Of a DNA stretch of 64,000 nt, positions 31,168-39,581 are shown piece after piece. Source of the DNA: LC029 sp036676475 (GTDB lineage: Bacteria > Bacillota > Bacilli > Aneurinibacillales > RAOX-1); NCBI GenBank assembly GCA_036676475.1, contig JAKFCU010000107.1:1-64000 (forward strand). The letters are read 5' to 3'. A model generated the notes under the pieces. The model had not been told where the DNA came from, did no database searches, and saw only the letters and a program-made list of their open reading frames with translations. Position 1 is the stretch's first letter; every line of letters begins with the position of its first letter. The position numbers were made by a program, and so were the translations under genes.

Positions 31168-32913
31168 TTACGGTTGATATTCCTCGAACATGTCGCGTAC
31201 CTTTTGATAGGCAATATAGGCAATTAAAAAAGACACATATCCATCGATACGTGCCCTGCTCTTTGCTTTATCCGGTTGAATATTACTGTTTATATCAACT
31301 CTTGCTGCTGTGTTAGTCGTACACCAACGAAATAAGCCGTTGTGGCGGCTGTACTGAACCACCTGATCTTCAAACAGTGACCTCGTCTCTTTCATCGGAC
31401 CAGAAAGAGACTTCGCACCCATTGCAACTGGAAATGTTACTCCTCTTCCTTCGCTATCCTCTTTTGAAAACCCGTTCATTTCCATTTCGTCAACCCAATC
31501 CCCACCGTGCCAACGGTCATATCCAATTTTCCAGAAGGTGACGTCGTACTTTTCTGCGAGCTCCATATACCAAGCCGTCACGTCAGATTTTTTGACCATG
31601 CTTCCTTCGCAGACTTGGAGCAACTCTTTGTTAAGCGGATCAGCAGCAGCGGTTAAACAAAAGCTTTCATATGCCATCTTATCGGCTTTGCTGTTCTGCT
31701 CTATCCGAGCCCTGGCGATGAAATACTTCTGGAAAAGATATAACTTCCCATCCAACGGAACGATGGCAGACGCACAACAGAGGTCTGTCGTTTCAGCCAT
31801 ATCCACACCACCAACAGCATACTTCTCATAAATCATGTCCTCGGTCATGTCCACCGCACAGCGATCAACATTGGGTAAATCAAAGTACACAACACTCATG
31901 GAGCTGGCTCGGTTTAAGTGCTTCGCCAAGAACGATGGCATCTGAGCCGGATCCTCAAGTGCCTTCTGATATTCACCCTCAAGGTAGCTCATCGTCGGAT
32001 GACTGCCAAGACCAGGATTAGCTTTGATCCAACTAGAGCGATCCTCTGGCTTGTCATCATCATCTACTCTAAAAATCATCGGGAATAGACGTTCCTTACT
32101 TTTACCGGCCAACACTTTCCTGCAACGCTCAAGGACGCTGTCGAAGATCCCCTCACGGACAAAACCGAAAGTAGAAATGATGACGATGAGCGGCTGTGTC
32201 CGGGCCCCCATAGCGGAAGAAAATACATCGTAAGTGTTTCGGTCCTTGATGGCATGCAGCTCATCGATGACAACGCCGTGTGGATTCAGACCATCCTGAG
32301 ATTGGCTGTTCTTGCTTCCGGCCTTCATGTAACTATTTGTAGCTGGAAAAAGAAGCATCTCTGAATTGTCCTTATCCCGCTTAGTCCTCCAATGCTTCTT
32401 CGGATTACTAGGCGGCGTAAGGACATCACTTGTCTGAAGGAATGACTTTGCCGCTTCGTAAACAATGGCAGCCTGTACTTTTTGAGTAGCCAAGCACCAG
32501 ACCTGAGCCGCCGCCTCCCTATCCGCCATCAGAAGGAAATCGGCCACTGCTGAAATGAATGTTGATTTCCCCCATTTACGGGCCACGAAAAGAACCATTT
32601 CACGAAAGTACCTTACTTCCATCTGGAGTTCTTCGTCATACATCTTAAAACCGAAAATACAAGCGGCAATATACTTCTGTTCGATTGACAACTCAAACGG
32701 TTGACCTACCCAGCGTCCCTCCCTGTGTTTAACCAGGCGGCAAAAATCCACGAAAGCTTCCACATCGGTCGGATCATAACGTACTGTTTTGGACTTGAAT
32801 AGCTTCTCAATAATCTCCTTAAGTGACTTGATGTCCTTACCGTGGTTGTTTGGCTCCTGTTCGACATAATCGTGCCAATCCTTAATGTATTGAGGAATGA
32901 TTATGTTAGCCAC
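31168..32913 (-). CDS. terL: terminase large subunit
   Basis: A 581-residue packaging motor. The ATPase half has Walker A ARKWGKST (about 122-129) and Walker B HGVVIDELHAI. The nuclease half has VGGVDMAETTDLCCA and IGYDRWHGGDWVDEM with the metal-binding acids. GTG at 32913 overlaps the TerS stop (GTGGCTAA). Confidence 0.95.
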   Translation of the reverse strand: MANIIIPQYIKDWHDYVEQEPNNHGKDIKSLKEIIEKLFKSKTVRYDPTDVEAFVDFCRLVKHREGRWVGQPFELSIEQKYIAACIFGFKMYDEELQMEVRYFREMVLFVARKWGKSTFISAVADFLLMADREAAAQVWCLATQKVQAAIVYEAAKSFLQTSDVLTPPSNPKKHWRTKRDKDNSEMLLFPATNSYMKAGSKNSQSQDGLNPHGVVIDELHAIKDRNTYDVFSSAMGARTQPLIVIISTFGFVREGIFDSVLERCRKVLAGKSKERLFPMIFRVDDDDKPEDRSSWIKANPGLGSHPTMSYLEGEYQKALEDPAQMPSFLAKHLNRASSMSVVYFDLPNVDRCAVDMTEDMIYEKYAVGGVDMAETTDLCCASAIVPLDGKLYLFQKYFIARARIEQNSKADKMAYESFCLTAAADPLNKELLQVCEGSMVKKSDVTAWYMELAEKYDVTFWKIGYDRWHGGDWVDEMEMNGFSKEDSEGRGVTFPVAMGAKSLSGPMKETRSLFEDQVVQYSRHNGLFRWCTTNTAARVDINSNIQPDKAKSRARIDGYVSFLIAYIAYQKVRDMFEEYQP

Positions 32914-33295
32914 TCTTACCACGATCGAGTAATTTCTCGAACGCATCCTTCTCCTTTGGCACATCCTTCGGAGGAGGACCAGCAGGAATTAAGTCAGATA
33001 GTTGCTTACAGGCAGTCGTGTAATTTTTCACGGTGGTGTTATAAAGTTGAGCAGCTGGGCGTTGACGGTCATAACTATTTTCCCCTTGAGTAAATTCTTC
33101 TACAGTCCCGTTTTCGTTCATGTCCGCCTCCAGGTCCTCCAAGGTAATTGCCATAAAGGCAATCCGTTTGATAAGTCCATCGGCCGCCGACAGTTTGCTT
33201 TTAGGTACATCTTTCAGCAATCGCCGCAGCCGGCTGAATTCTTTTCTTATCCGCTCTTCTCGGGAGAGATCCTCCGACTTCGGCATTTTTCTCAC
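32906..33295 (-). CDS. terS: terminase small subunit (P27-like)
   Basis: A 129-residue helical protein just upstream of TerL, with KEFSRLRRLLKDVPKSKLSA and YNTTVKNYTTACKQLSDLIP. This fits the P27 family of small terminases, which recognise the packaging site. Start is GTG at 33295 or ATG at 33286; AAAGG lies two or eleven bases upstream respectively. Confidence 0.85.
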   Translation of the reverse strand: MRKMPKSEDLSREERIRKEFSRLRRLLKDVPKSKLSAADGLIKRIAFMAITLEDLEADMNENGTVEEFTQGENSYDRQRPAAQLYNTTVKNYTTACKQLSDLIPAGPPPKDVPKEKDAFEKLLDRGKSG

Positions 33296-33324
33296 AACCT
33301 TTCTAGTTATCTATGGGGAGGGGG

Positions 33325-33555
33325 TCACGCGAAAAAATCCCGCGAGTAACATTGTAACTTCCCCCTGCGGTCCCCAAAAAGCTTAAAACTTTTTTTACCC
33401 CCGGGGGGATTCTTCGGTAATGAACTAATCGGGACCATAGAGTCTTCACAGATTTTGCAACGTATTCCGTCTACTATCACCGATGAGATACCGTATACCT
33501 GATGACCACACCCTATACACTGATGTGATGGCTTGGTAAACTTTGTTACTTTCAA
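33325..33555 (-). CDS. small zinc-ribbon protein between HNH and TerS
   Basis: A 76-residue frame with CIGC and CKIC pairs, TTG start behind GGGGTGA. The C-terminal half crosses a very GC-rich palindrome (33398-33408) and reads as low-complexity (NPPGGKKSF). The zinc ribbon is probably real; the tail may be dictated by packaging-site DNA. Confidence 0.6.
   Translation of the reverse strand: MKVTKFTKPSHQCIGCGHQVYGISSVIVDGIRCKICEDSMVPISSLPKNPPGGKKSFKLFGDRRGKLQCYSRDFFA
33398..33408. other. candidate cos site (GC palindrome)
   Basis: CCCCCGGGGGG in AT-rich surroundings, between the HNH and TerS genes. Cohesive ends of HNH-carrying phages usually lie in this interval. The evidence is position and composition only. 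Confidence 0.3.
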
Positions 33556-33568
33556 ATCTTTTCACCCC

Positions 33569-33847
33569 TTACTTTGGAGGACATAGAAAATCCTGCAACC
33601 CTATCGATCTATCATGTTTATGGTTATGGCAGTCAGTACAAAGGTATTGAAGGTTATCCGGATTATAAGCGATATTCCACTCATGCTTATTCTTTTCATT
33701 AAGTTCAATAATATGGTCCACCTCTTTTCCTATCCTAACCTTCCCTTTCTTATAGCAATGCTCACAGAGTCCATTTGCCCTAGCAATAACATATTGTCTT
33801 GCTGGTTCCCAGTCTGGAGACGCATAGATTTCAGGATGTCTTGCCAT
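33569..33847 (-). CDS. HNH endonuclease next to terminase
   Basis: The 92-residue protein has CEHC, the EVDHIIEL His, the NLQYLC Asn segment and CTDCHNHKH, a complete HNH motif with zinc cysteines. HNH proteins beside the terminase cooperate with TerL in cutting cos DNA during packaging. It is probably the first gene of the late operon. Confidence 0.92.
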   Translation of the reverse strand: MARHPEIYASPDWEPARQYVIARANGLCEHCYKKGKVRIGKEVDHIIELNEKNKHEWNIAYNPDNLQYLCTDCHNHKHDRSIGLQDFLCPPK

Positions 33848-34277
33848 TTATCATCACAACCATCCTCCCTTTATTACGTACAAACTCCATTAGTGCGGGT
33901 CTTTGCTGTAATCTCTAATGACTACATCTATCTATTGTTAAGGGTTAAGAATCCATTTCATGCAATGCCTACCGCGCTTCGCTTGCTTCATCCACTCCAT
34001 CACCATTCGGTCTGACGACCTCAGGTTCAGTCGGGGTCGATATGGACGATAACACCCATGCTTTTCTTTCTCTCTTAATAAAAGAGTCAGTGCTTTTCAC
34101 ACGGACTTGGAGCAAACTCATCATGTATCACAAACAAAAGATCAAAACCTTCCCCTGGATATAGATAGAGAGAATAACCAAAACTCAGTCATACCAAGGG
34201 TTCTCCCGTTTGGACATGTGTCAATTTTGGGACATGCATGTCCCTTCTGAGGGACATGTCATCCTAATCACTGGAAA
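33848..34277. other. intergenic region upstream of the late operon
   Basis: 430 bp with no convincing gene. A 50-codon minus-strand frame (33969-34121) lacks a ribosome site. The left part should hold the late promoter. Repeated GGACATG words cluster at 34212-34260. Confidence 0.5.
34212..34260. promoter_or_regulatory. cluster of GGACATG operator-like repeats
   Basis: GGACATGT at 34212-34219, a perfect 16-bp palindrome GGGACATGCATGTCCC at 34229-34244, and GGGACATGTC at 34251-34260. Four half-sites lie within 49 bp. The arrangement looks like a binding site array for a dimeric protein, upstream of the late operon and downstream of the replication-like gene. Confidence 0.6.
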
Positions 34278-34793
34278 TTAATTTGTTGATTCATTATATT
34301 TTTGAAGGAACATTTTCTTCTTTTCCTCGACTTCTACCGTAGTTCCTCGATGAATATAAAGAGGATTTACCATGATGTAGTGATCACTACCGACAACACC
34401 TGTATAGGCGATGATTTTCTCTTGGTAAAGGGTTTGAAGGGCTGTATAAGCCTTCTTGCGATTCCACCCCATAATATAGGCAATCATGCCTTTGTTGATG
34501 AACTTCCCATCCTTCTTCACATAGCAATCCCAGTCTAAATGGGCCGCTAACATCATCCACATTGATCGTTCAGCGTCATTCAGCTTAGCAATCTTGTCCC
34601 TCGTGGTAATTTGGAATACCAGGGAGAACTCATCGTGACTGAACGGTTTAGATTGTCCAGTTGGACCTTTATGGTATCGATCACTCAGGCGTTCACCTGG
34701 AGCAAGCGGGATGACTAACTCCATACTCTCATCTGATCGATTTTCGAAGTTATGCGGCAATATTTGTCCCGTTTCTTTTTCGACTGCTTTCAT
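34278..34793 (-). CDS. RepL-like / winged-helix replication-type protein
   Basis: A 171-residue protein. SKPFSHDEFSLVFQITTRDK and INKGMIAYIMGWNRKKAYTALQTL, YIMVNPLYIHRGT resemble the winged-helix core of the RepL/Firmicute replication-protein family. In a prophage with its own DnaD/DnaB module this could be a regulator instead. GGTGA precedes the ATG. Confidence 0.65.
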   Translation of the reverse strand: MKAVEKETGQILPHNFENRSDESMELVIPLAPGERLSDRYHKGPTGQSKPFSHDEFSLVFQITTRDKIAKLNDAERSMWMMLAAHLDWDCYVKKDGKFINKGMIAYIMGWNRKKAYTALQTLYQEKIIAYTGVVGSDHYIMVNPLYIHRGTTVEVEEKKKMFLQKYNESTN

Positions 34794-34849
34794 TGTTCAC
34801 CTACTTTCGGGCAAAAGAATAAGCACCTCAAAATGAGATGCCCAGTTAA

Positions 34850-35011
34850 TTAACCAAATATAGCTGGTCTTGGTTTGTTAATTTCCTCTTTAATCTTTTC
34901 ATTATTCTTTACAATAATTTGCGCTATTGCCTCAGCTAAACCTTGATCAACCTTACACTCACTTAGAATATCTAGGACTTCATCCACATTTAAACCAATC
35001 GTTTTATTCAA
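34850..35011 (-). CDS. small hypothetical protein, 53 residues
   Basis: Start TTG at 35011 follows GGAGGGGG. Amphipathic helical sequence (NVDEVLDILSECKVDQGLAE, AQIIVKNNEKIKEE). Family not recognised. Confidence 0.6.
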   Translation of the reverse strand: MNKTIGLNVDEVLDILSECKVDQGLAEAIAQIIVKNNEKIKEEINKPRPAIFG

Positions 35012-35146
35012 GTATATCACCCCCTCCCTCTTAACCATTCGTTGAAAGGAAGGGATTTCCTTTTTGTTATTAAATATTTCACATTTTTTCCTAATGAAAG
35101 GAAACTTATCAAAAGGGCAAACGTATCAGATTTAGGAGGTGAAAAG

Positions 35147-35293
35147 ATGATAATAGTTGAAAGAGTTATAAATGGATTAGCAGAGATGGCTAAGAACTTC
35201 TTATTTAATGTATTGGCCTTAGTAATTGCAGTGCCACTAACTATATTACTTGTTATGTGGGCATTTAGCTCTACATTCAGCTCTTTTCAATAA
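35147..35293 (+). CDS. single-pass membrane peptide, 48 residues
   Basis: ATG at 35147 follows TTAGGAGGTG. An amphipathic start (MIIVERVINGLAEMAKNFLF) leads into one transmembrane helix (NVLALVIAVPLTILLVMWAF). It is on the plus strand with its own terminator, so it is probably expressed independently of the lytic genes. The function is unknown. Confidence 0.65.
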   Translation: MIIVERVINGLAEMAKNFLFNVLALVIAVPLTILLVMWAFSSTFSSFQ

Positions 35294-35318
35294 ACCACCA
35301 TCACACGGTGGTTTATTT
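35291..35318 (+). terminator. terminator of the membrane peptide gene
   Basis: AAACCACC (35292-35299) and GGTGGTTT (35307-35314) directly at the stop codon, followed by ATTTAC. Confidence 0.75.
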
Positions 35319-35493
35319 ACTTACCTACACTTTACCTTTGCTTATGCAATCCCATCGGTCTGAGAATCTTCCTTCTTTTCTCCCACTCCTTCATTTTCGC
35401 CCGGCGCACTCAATATGCCACTTTCTGGATAGTGGTCTAACCTTTATGGCCAGTAGCCTGCTGTTTATCACAGCGCATGGCCTCCGATGGCAA

Positions 35494-35522
35494 AATAAAA
35501 AGCCACATTATTTCAGTGGCTT
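35494..35522 (-). terminator. terminator of the 35528 gene
   Basis: AAGCCAC (35500-35506) and GTGGCTT (35516-35522), followed on the minus strand by TTTTTATTTT. Confidence 0.75.
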
Positions 35523-35527
35523 AATGA

Positions 35528-35824
35528 TTATTCTCGATCGTCTTCAAAATAACCAAGAGTAAACTCATACAGCATGTTCTTATCTTCCTTGTTGGCTGCA
35601 TTGTTAATGGTTTTCATGGTATATTCCAACTTCATTTCACGCAAAGCTCGAATCAAATTCATGATTTCGTTGATATAAAATCCACTCATGACGGTATAAC
35701 CATTCTTGATTAATACCCCCATAGCATTCCTGCTGTCATTCATGACCCAGTTCCCGCCATCTTTAATCTGGCTATACTTAATCTTTGCAAACCGATCTAA
35801 TCCTTGTTTCTGTTTCACCTTCAT
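35528..35824 (-). CDS. hypothetical protein, 98 residues
   Basis: A mixed helical protein (KIKYSQIKDGGNWVMNDSRN; GFYINEIMNLIRALREMKLE) with a good GAGGTGATGTGAG ribosome site and its own terminator. A long structured leader lies upstream. Not recognised. Confidence 0.65.
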   Translation of the reverse strand: MKVKQKQGLDRFAKIKYSQIKDGGNWVMNDSRNAMGVLIKNGYTVMSGFYINEIMNLIRALREMKLEYTMKTINNAANKEDKNMLYEFTLGYFEDDRE

Positions 35825-35846
35825 CTCACATCACCTCATATCATAG

Positions 35847-36045
35847 TCAAAGCGAATCTATAACCATCGGAGACCCAACGCCAGGATAAACCTAGCATCC
35901 GGCATCTAACCGGTCCTCACGACACACCTATTACCAACTAAGTGCTAAGGTCTGATCGATTGATCTACCCACAGCGCGCCCGAGTACCACCATTGATAAG
36001 GGATAGGTGATGTCTCCCATGACTCAATGGTACAAGCTATTGGAA
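35847..36045 (-). ncRNA. structured intergenic region, candidate RNA or origin
   Basis: About 200 bp without a gene contain several hairpins on the minus strand. GTACCATTGA (36033-36024) pairs with TCAATGG-GTAC (35996-35984, three-base bulge) and encloses GGGA/TCCC. A GATCGATTGATC palindrome and a GCC-GGAT/ATCC-GGC helix follow. They lie between the T-tract array and the 35528 gene. Whether this is an RNA leader or a DNA site is open. Confidence 0.45.
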
Positions 36046-36060
36046 TCAAAAAAGTCCGCG

Positions 36061-36111
36061 TTTTGTACGGAAATACTTTGCTTTTTGTATGGATTTTGTA
36101 TGCGTTTTGAA
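36061..36111. repeat. phased TTTTGTA repeats, 11-bp spacing
   Basis: TTTTGTA starts at 36061, 36083 and 36094, and TTTTGAA at 36105, so the spacing is 22, 11 and 11. Wider context is GCGTTTTGTACGG. The phasing of one helical turn predicts intrinsic bending or adjacent protein binding on one DNA face. Confidence 0.7.
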
Positions 36112-36150
36112 CGAGAAATATAGAAATGATTTGGATTTTTAAACAAATAA

Positions 36151-36185
36151 AAAGAGACTCGCAAATTTTAAATGCAAGTCTCTTT
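36151..36185. terminator. terminator of the toxin-antitoxin operon
   Basis: AAAGAGACT (36151-36159) pairs with AGTCTCTTT (36177-36185), with an inner GCA/TGC pair and A/T runs outside. Confidence 0.8.
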
Positions 36186-36258
36186 CTTGAAAGCGGAGAA
36201 TTCAAAACTCAATAAAACTTGAATATAATTTCACCTTCGAATATTACAATAAAAATGT

Positions 36259-36690
36259 TTATAAAAAACTCGTCTTAGCTTCTATAAGTATCGGATTTCT
36301 TTGCTCAATTGCTGTTTTTGAATATGTAACTACTGGAACAGAATTTGAGCTACTATATGATTTAAAATCTGAAATAATTTTGCTAAATAAGGTTGAATCT
36401 AAAATGTTACCTTTATCCACTATTGCTTTTTGGAGGTTCGGAAAAAGTTCCATTTCATAAAGCTCATCTAATTTAACAAATGAAGGCTCCAAAAATGGTG
36501 GTTTGAAAGGATTAAGATTTTTATTCGAAGGATATAGAAGCTTGTGTGACTTACCTTTAACTGAAGACACATTTAATGCCTTAAGAATGGAACCGTTGTT
36601 CTCTATAACAAGAAACGGGCGTTCATAAGAACATTCGGTCCCATTAGCAAAAAATCCCTTTAAAAGCAATCCTTGCCCGGGGTAAACCAT
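36259..36690 (-). CDS. PemK/MazF-like toxin candidate
   Basis: The 143-residue protein reads like a PemK-type SH3 barrel: VYPGQGLLLKGFFANGT, ERPFLVIENNGSILKALNV, SHKLLYPSNKNLNPFKPPF, EPSFVKLDELYEME. MazF/PemK toxins are RNA endonucleases. Its start overlaps the stop of the Panacea-domain gene (TAATG), the tight coupling expected of a toxin-antitoxin pair with antitoxin first. Confidence 0.72.
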   Translation of the reverse strand: MVYPGQGLLLKGFFANGTECSYERPFLVIENNGSILKALNVSSVKGKSHKLLYPSNKNLNPFKPPFLEPSFVKLDELYEMELFPNLQKAIVDKGNILDSTLFSKIISDFKSYSSSNSVPVVTYSKTAIEQRNPILIEAKTSFL

Positions 36691-37349
36691 TAGTAAATGA
36701 TTAACCTCATTGATTCATCTTTATAAACTGTGTACGAAGAATCAGGCCCGTCAAATGATTCCAGTACAGCAATAACATCCTCAGTTAATACAAGCCTTTC
36801 TGGGTTAAAGTAGAATTTACGTCCATTGATAGTACGCCAAGCACTCAGTTCTTTCCCAGCCTCATAGGCTGCTATCATCTCTTCTATTTCGCCAACTTCA
36901 TTTTCTAACATCTGTTTGACTGTAATCTCACTCAAAAATTTTTCATAATAGGTACCCATTTTTGAAAGCTCAAATGAATCCATCCACGATTTATGCAAGT
37001 GACATAGATCTGAAAGTTCCTCTGGATTTAACCCACCAAATATTTCTTCAACAATATTGAGTGTGCTTAATTCTTCCTTCGAAAATTCGGGATTAAAACA
37101 AATTGCATCATTAATAAAATTACTATGGTTGTAATAATATTGATGACGAACTTTTTCAACAACAGCTCCATTTTCAAATGCAAGCACTTTTTCATTAAAT
37201 AGTGGCTCACGATATTTAGCTAGATGGACTAATTGCGAAAAATATAAAAGCTTTTGTAACTTCATATTTCCTCTTTTAGTATTCCTCGGATCATCATAAT
37301 GGTGCTTTGTAAACCACATTGCTACTTTAGTCGCATTTATAGTCGCCAT
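36690..37349 (-). CDS. Panacea-domain (DUF4065) antitoxin candidate
   Basis: The 219-residue protein has the Panacea core near the N-terminus (KLQKLLYFSQLVHLAKYREP, AFENGAVVEKVRHQY, FINDAICFNPEFSKEEL). Panacea domains are versatile antitoxin modules paired with many toxin types, often in prophages. GGAGG precedes the ATG. The C-terminal 80 residues are specific and may contact the PemK-like partner. Confidence 0.85.
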   Translation of the reverse strand: MATINATKVAMWFTKHHYDDPRNTKRGNMKLQKLLYFSQLVHLAKYREPLFNEKVLAFENGAVVEKVRHQYYYNHSNFINDAICFNPEFSKEELSTLNIVEEIFGGLNPEELSDLCHLHKSWMDSFELSKMGTYYEKFLSEITVKQMLENEVGEIEEMIAAYEAGKELSAWRTINGRKFYFNPERLVLTEDVIAVLESFDGPDSSYTVYKDESMRLIIY

Positions 37350-37546
37350 TCAATAACCGCCTCCCCCCATTTTCAATATATTCCAGGCCTGAAAAAACGT
37401 CAACCTTCCTCTTAATAAATTACAATTTTTGGACAAATTATTTTAAACAGTTGAATTATCTCTCAACTCATACAAAACATAAAACGAAGAGCACCGACAT
37501 AAGGTGCTCGTTTCATATAAACCTAAAAGTTTGTTAAAAATCTCCA

Positions 37547-37744
37547 TCAATCTTCTTTTTTAAAACTCCAACCACCCTCTATGAAATTAGCCGACCATTC
37601 TTTCCATTCTTGTTCAAGAAAAGAGTCTAAATCTTGATGAACTTCTAGATCATACCCCAATTCCTCTAAGGTAAATTCATCTTCATATCCTGCTCCGCTG
37701 TATCCAATGCTAAGAGTAAAATAAACTTTGGTGTTTTTATCCAT
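37547..37744 (-). CDS. small acidic hypothetical protein
   Basis: A 65-residue acidic protein (YFTLSIGYSGAGYEDEFTLE, EQEWKEWSANFIEGGW) with a strong AAAGGAGAG site. Similar small proteins are common in Firmicute phage early regions. The function is unknown. Confidence 0.7.
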   Translation of the reverse strand: MDKNTKVYFTLSIGYSGAGYEDEFTLEELGYDLEVHQDLDSFLEQEWKEWSANFIEGGWSFKKED

Positions 37745-37778
37745 ACATCTCTCTCCTTTCTACAAACTCTGGATTTGT

Positions 37779-37919
37779 TCAATTTTCCCATTCTGTCTCT
37801 CTAACACTAAATTTATTTTGTAAGTTACACTCTGGACATGATTCGATGATAGTATTTACCCATCCTAATTCTTCTGTTTCCCATTTTTCACCACATTTTT
37901 GACATGAGAGTATAATCAT
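37779..37919 (-). CDS. 46-residue zinc-ribbon protein
   Basis: ATG at 37919 follows GGATGA; the frame ends TGA at 37779. CQKC near the N-terminus and CPEC in the middle form a four-Cys zinc ribbon, with Trp residues at EKWETEELGW. It is probably co-transcribed with the 37547 gene. Confidence 0.65.
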   Translation of the reverse strand: MIILSCQKCGEKWETEELGWVNTIIESCPECNLQNKFSVRETEWEN

Positions 37920-38037
37920 ATTTATCATCCATTCCCGATAAATTTTGATTTTGATTAAAATCTCCTAATCTATTAGTCCAAGCAAATACTTATATTTTCG
38001 CATCTCCTATAGTAAGAATTGATAGGGAGGTGTTTTC

Positions 38038-38220
38038 ATGTCCTGCTCATCTTGCCGAGATTCTAAAGTAAGCTGTGTTATTGCAGACCGTGGACGTTTC
38101 TTTGCCTTAATTGTCGATGAAAAATTATTCAGAAGAGACAATGTTATCATCGTACGTATCTCCAGGGAACGCTTTAACAGTCTTTTAAATCGAGGAGTCA
38201 GACGTTGCCACGTTCGCTAA
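38038..38220 (+). CDS. 60-residue Cys-containing small protein
   Basis: ATG at 38038 follows GGGAGGTG. The product starts MSCSSCRDSKVSC and has a beta-rich middle (ADRGRFFALIVDEKLFRR) and a basic end. It is on the plus strand against its neighbours. The function is unknown. Confidence 0.6.
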   Translation: MSCSSCRDSKVSCVIADRGRFFALIVDEKLFRRDNVIIVRISRERFNSLLNRGVRRCHVR

Positions 38221-38228
38221 GCTTCCAG

Positions 38229-38251
38229 CACTCTACCGTCCCGGTAGGGTG
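38229..38251 (+). terminator. hairpin after the 38038 gene
   Basis: CACTCTACC (38229-38237) pairs with GGTAGGGTG (38243-38251, one G-U pair) eight bases after the stop. No strong T-run follows, so termination is uncertain. Confidence 0.5.
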
Positions 38252-38289
38252 CCATACATATTGTTTTAATTTATAAAACGTAAAGTTGG

Positions 38290-39296
38290 TTAAAAATTAA
38301 ATACAGGTTGCACTTCACTCATACACCTTTTTGCAATTTCGATGTATTCCGGATTAAGCTCTATGCCGATAAACTTGCGATTCAACATTATTGAAACCAT
38401 CCCTGTCGTTCCGGATCCGAAGAATGGATCAAGCACTATCCCGCCCTCCGGGTAGCCTGCTAAAATACAAGGCTCAATAAGTTTAGGTGGGAATGTTGCA
38501 AAATGAGCTATAGGCAGCTGGGCTGTTGCTACTGTCCAAACCGATCGTTTATTTCTCATTCCAGAATTATTCGGTTCATTTCCGTGACTTTCCCGAATAA
38601 CTTCTGAAGAATTATCAAAACTTTGTCCATTGGTATATTTGCCACCGCCTCTGAAAGACTTACTATTGCTTTTCTCCATCTGGATTGTTTTGGACCAAAT
38701 GCTCCTATAAATCTAGCTGGGGGCTAAAATCAAATCCAACAGCCGGCTCTTTTATCGCTTCACAATCGTAATAATACTTTGGTGATTTGGATAAGAGAAA
38801 AATGTATTCGTGTGCTCTAGTCGGCCTATCTTTTACGCTCTCCGGCATTGGGTTCGATTTGCTCCAAATGATATCTGAACGGAGATACCATCCATCTACC
38901 TGCAGGGCAAGAGCTATGCGCCACGGGATTCCTACAAGATCCTTATGTTTTAATCCAGCTGGTGGACTTCTCCAACCTCTCACCTCAGATTTATCTTTCC
39001 ATGCTTTCCGTTCATCAGTAAAAGATCCTCCACCTCCACGGCCGCCGCTGGCATAACTATCACCGAGATTAAAGCCATAAGGTCCCATCACTTCTAAGCA
39101 CTCGGTAAACTTCACGGAACACACCGAGCATGTTACTCACGTATTCTTCCGGAGTGGATTCAAGTCCCAGCTGCCCTTCTACTCCATAATCTCTGAGCCC
39201 CCAATATGGTGGAGAAGTCACGCAGCAATGAACACTTTGATCGGGAAGTTTTTTTAAGACAGACAAGCAATCACCTTGGATAATCTGGTTTTCCAC
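38290..39296 (-). pseudogene. site-specific DNA methyltransferase, broken by three frameshifts
   Basis: Three frames together give one beta-class N6-adenine or N4-cytosine methyltransferase. The first has QGDCLSVLKKLPDQSVHCCV, the catalytic SPPYWGLRDYG and ends at LRSDGTLWL. The second continues NLGDSYASGGRGGGG through SDIIWSKSNPMPE. The third has RNKRSVWTV, LIEPCILAG and the SAM motif DPFFGSGTTG. The shifts are an extra T near 39071, and one missing base each near 38717 and 38683. Phage methyltransferases protect DNA from host restriction; this copy should be inactive unless the shifts are sequencing errors. Confidence 0.85.
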
Positions 39297-39386
39297 TTAA
39301 ATCCTCCTTTCCTGAGAAAATGACGAGTTTATAAAAAATAAATTTTGGTAATAACTCTAATTAAAATATTTTTAGGCGGTGTTACT

Positions 39387-39566
39387 ATGGGTTCGACTTT
39401 TTCAATGTGTATGCATTGTGGATGTAATGAAAATGATGTAGCTGTTTTTAAATGCCATAATTGTGGAACAACTTTCTGTTTTACATGTGCTAATCACGGA
39501 TTCTTTAGTACTGGATGTCCTAAATGTGAGTCTGGTGGAAGTAAATTAGGCAATATTAGCCGTTAA
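39387..39566 (+). CDS. 59-residue zinc-binding protein
   Basis: ATG at 39387 follows TAGGCGGTG. CMHCGC, CHNC, FCFTC and CPKC give eight cysteines, enough for two zinc sites. It is on the plus strand between the methyltransferase and the ArpU-like gene. The function is unknown. Confidence 0.65.
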   Translation: MGSTFSMCMHCGCNENDVAVFKCHNCGTTFCFTCANHGFFSTGCPKCESGGSKLGNISR

Positions 39567-39581
39567 ATACTAAAACAACCG

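Noticed and set aside
33969..34121. 50-codon minus-strand frame upstream of HNH
   Set aside because: Coding-like composition but no ribosome site, and it would lie across the expected late promoter.
36058..36116. CRISPR array
   Set aside because: The repeats are only seven to thirteen bases and are spaced by one helical turn, without spacers. No cas genes are present in the window.
35945..36205. 86-codon minus-strand frame
   Set aside because: It crosses the terminator of the toxin-antitoxin operon and the T-tract array, and reads as random sequence.
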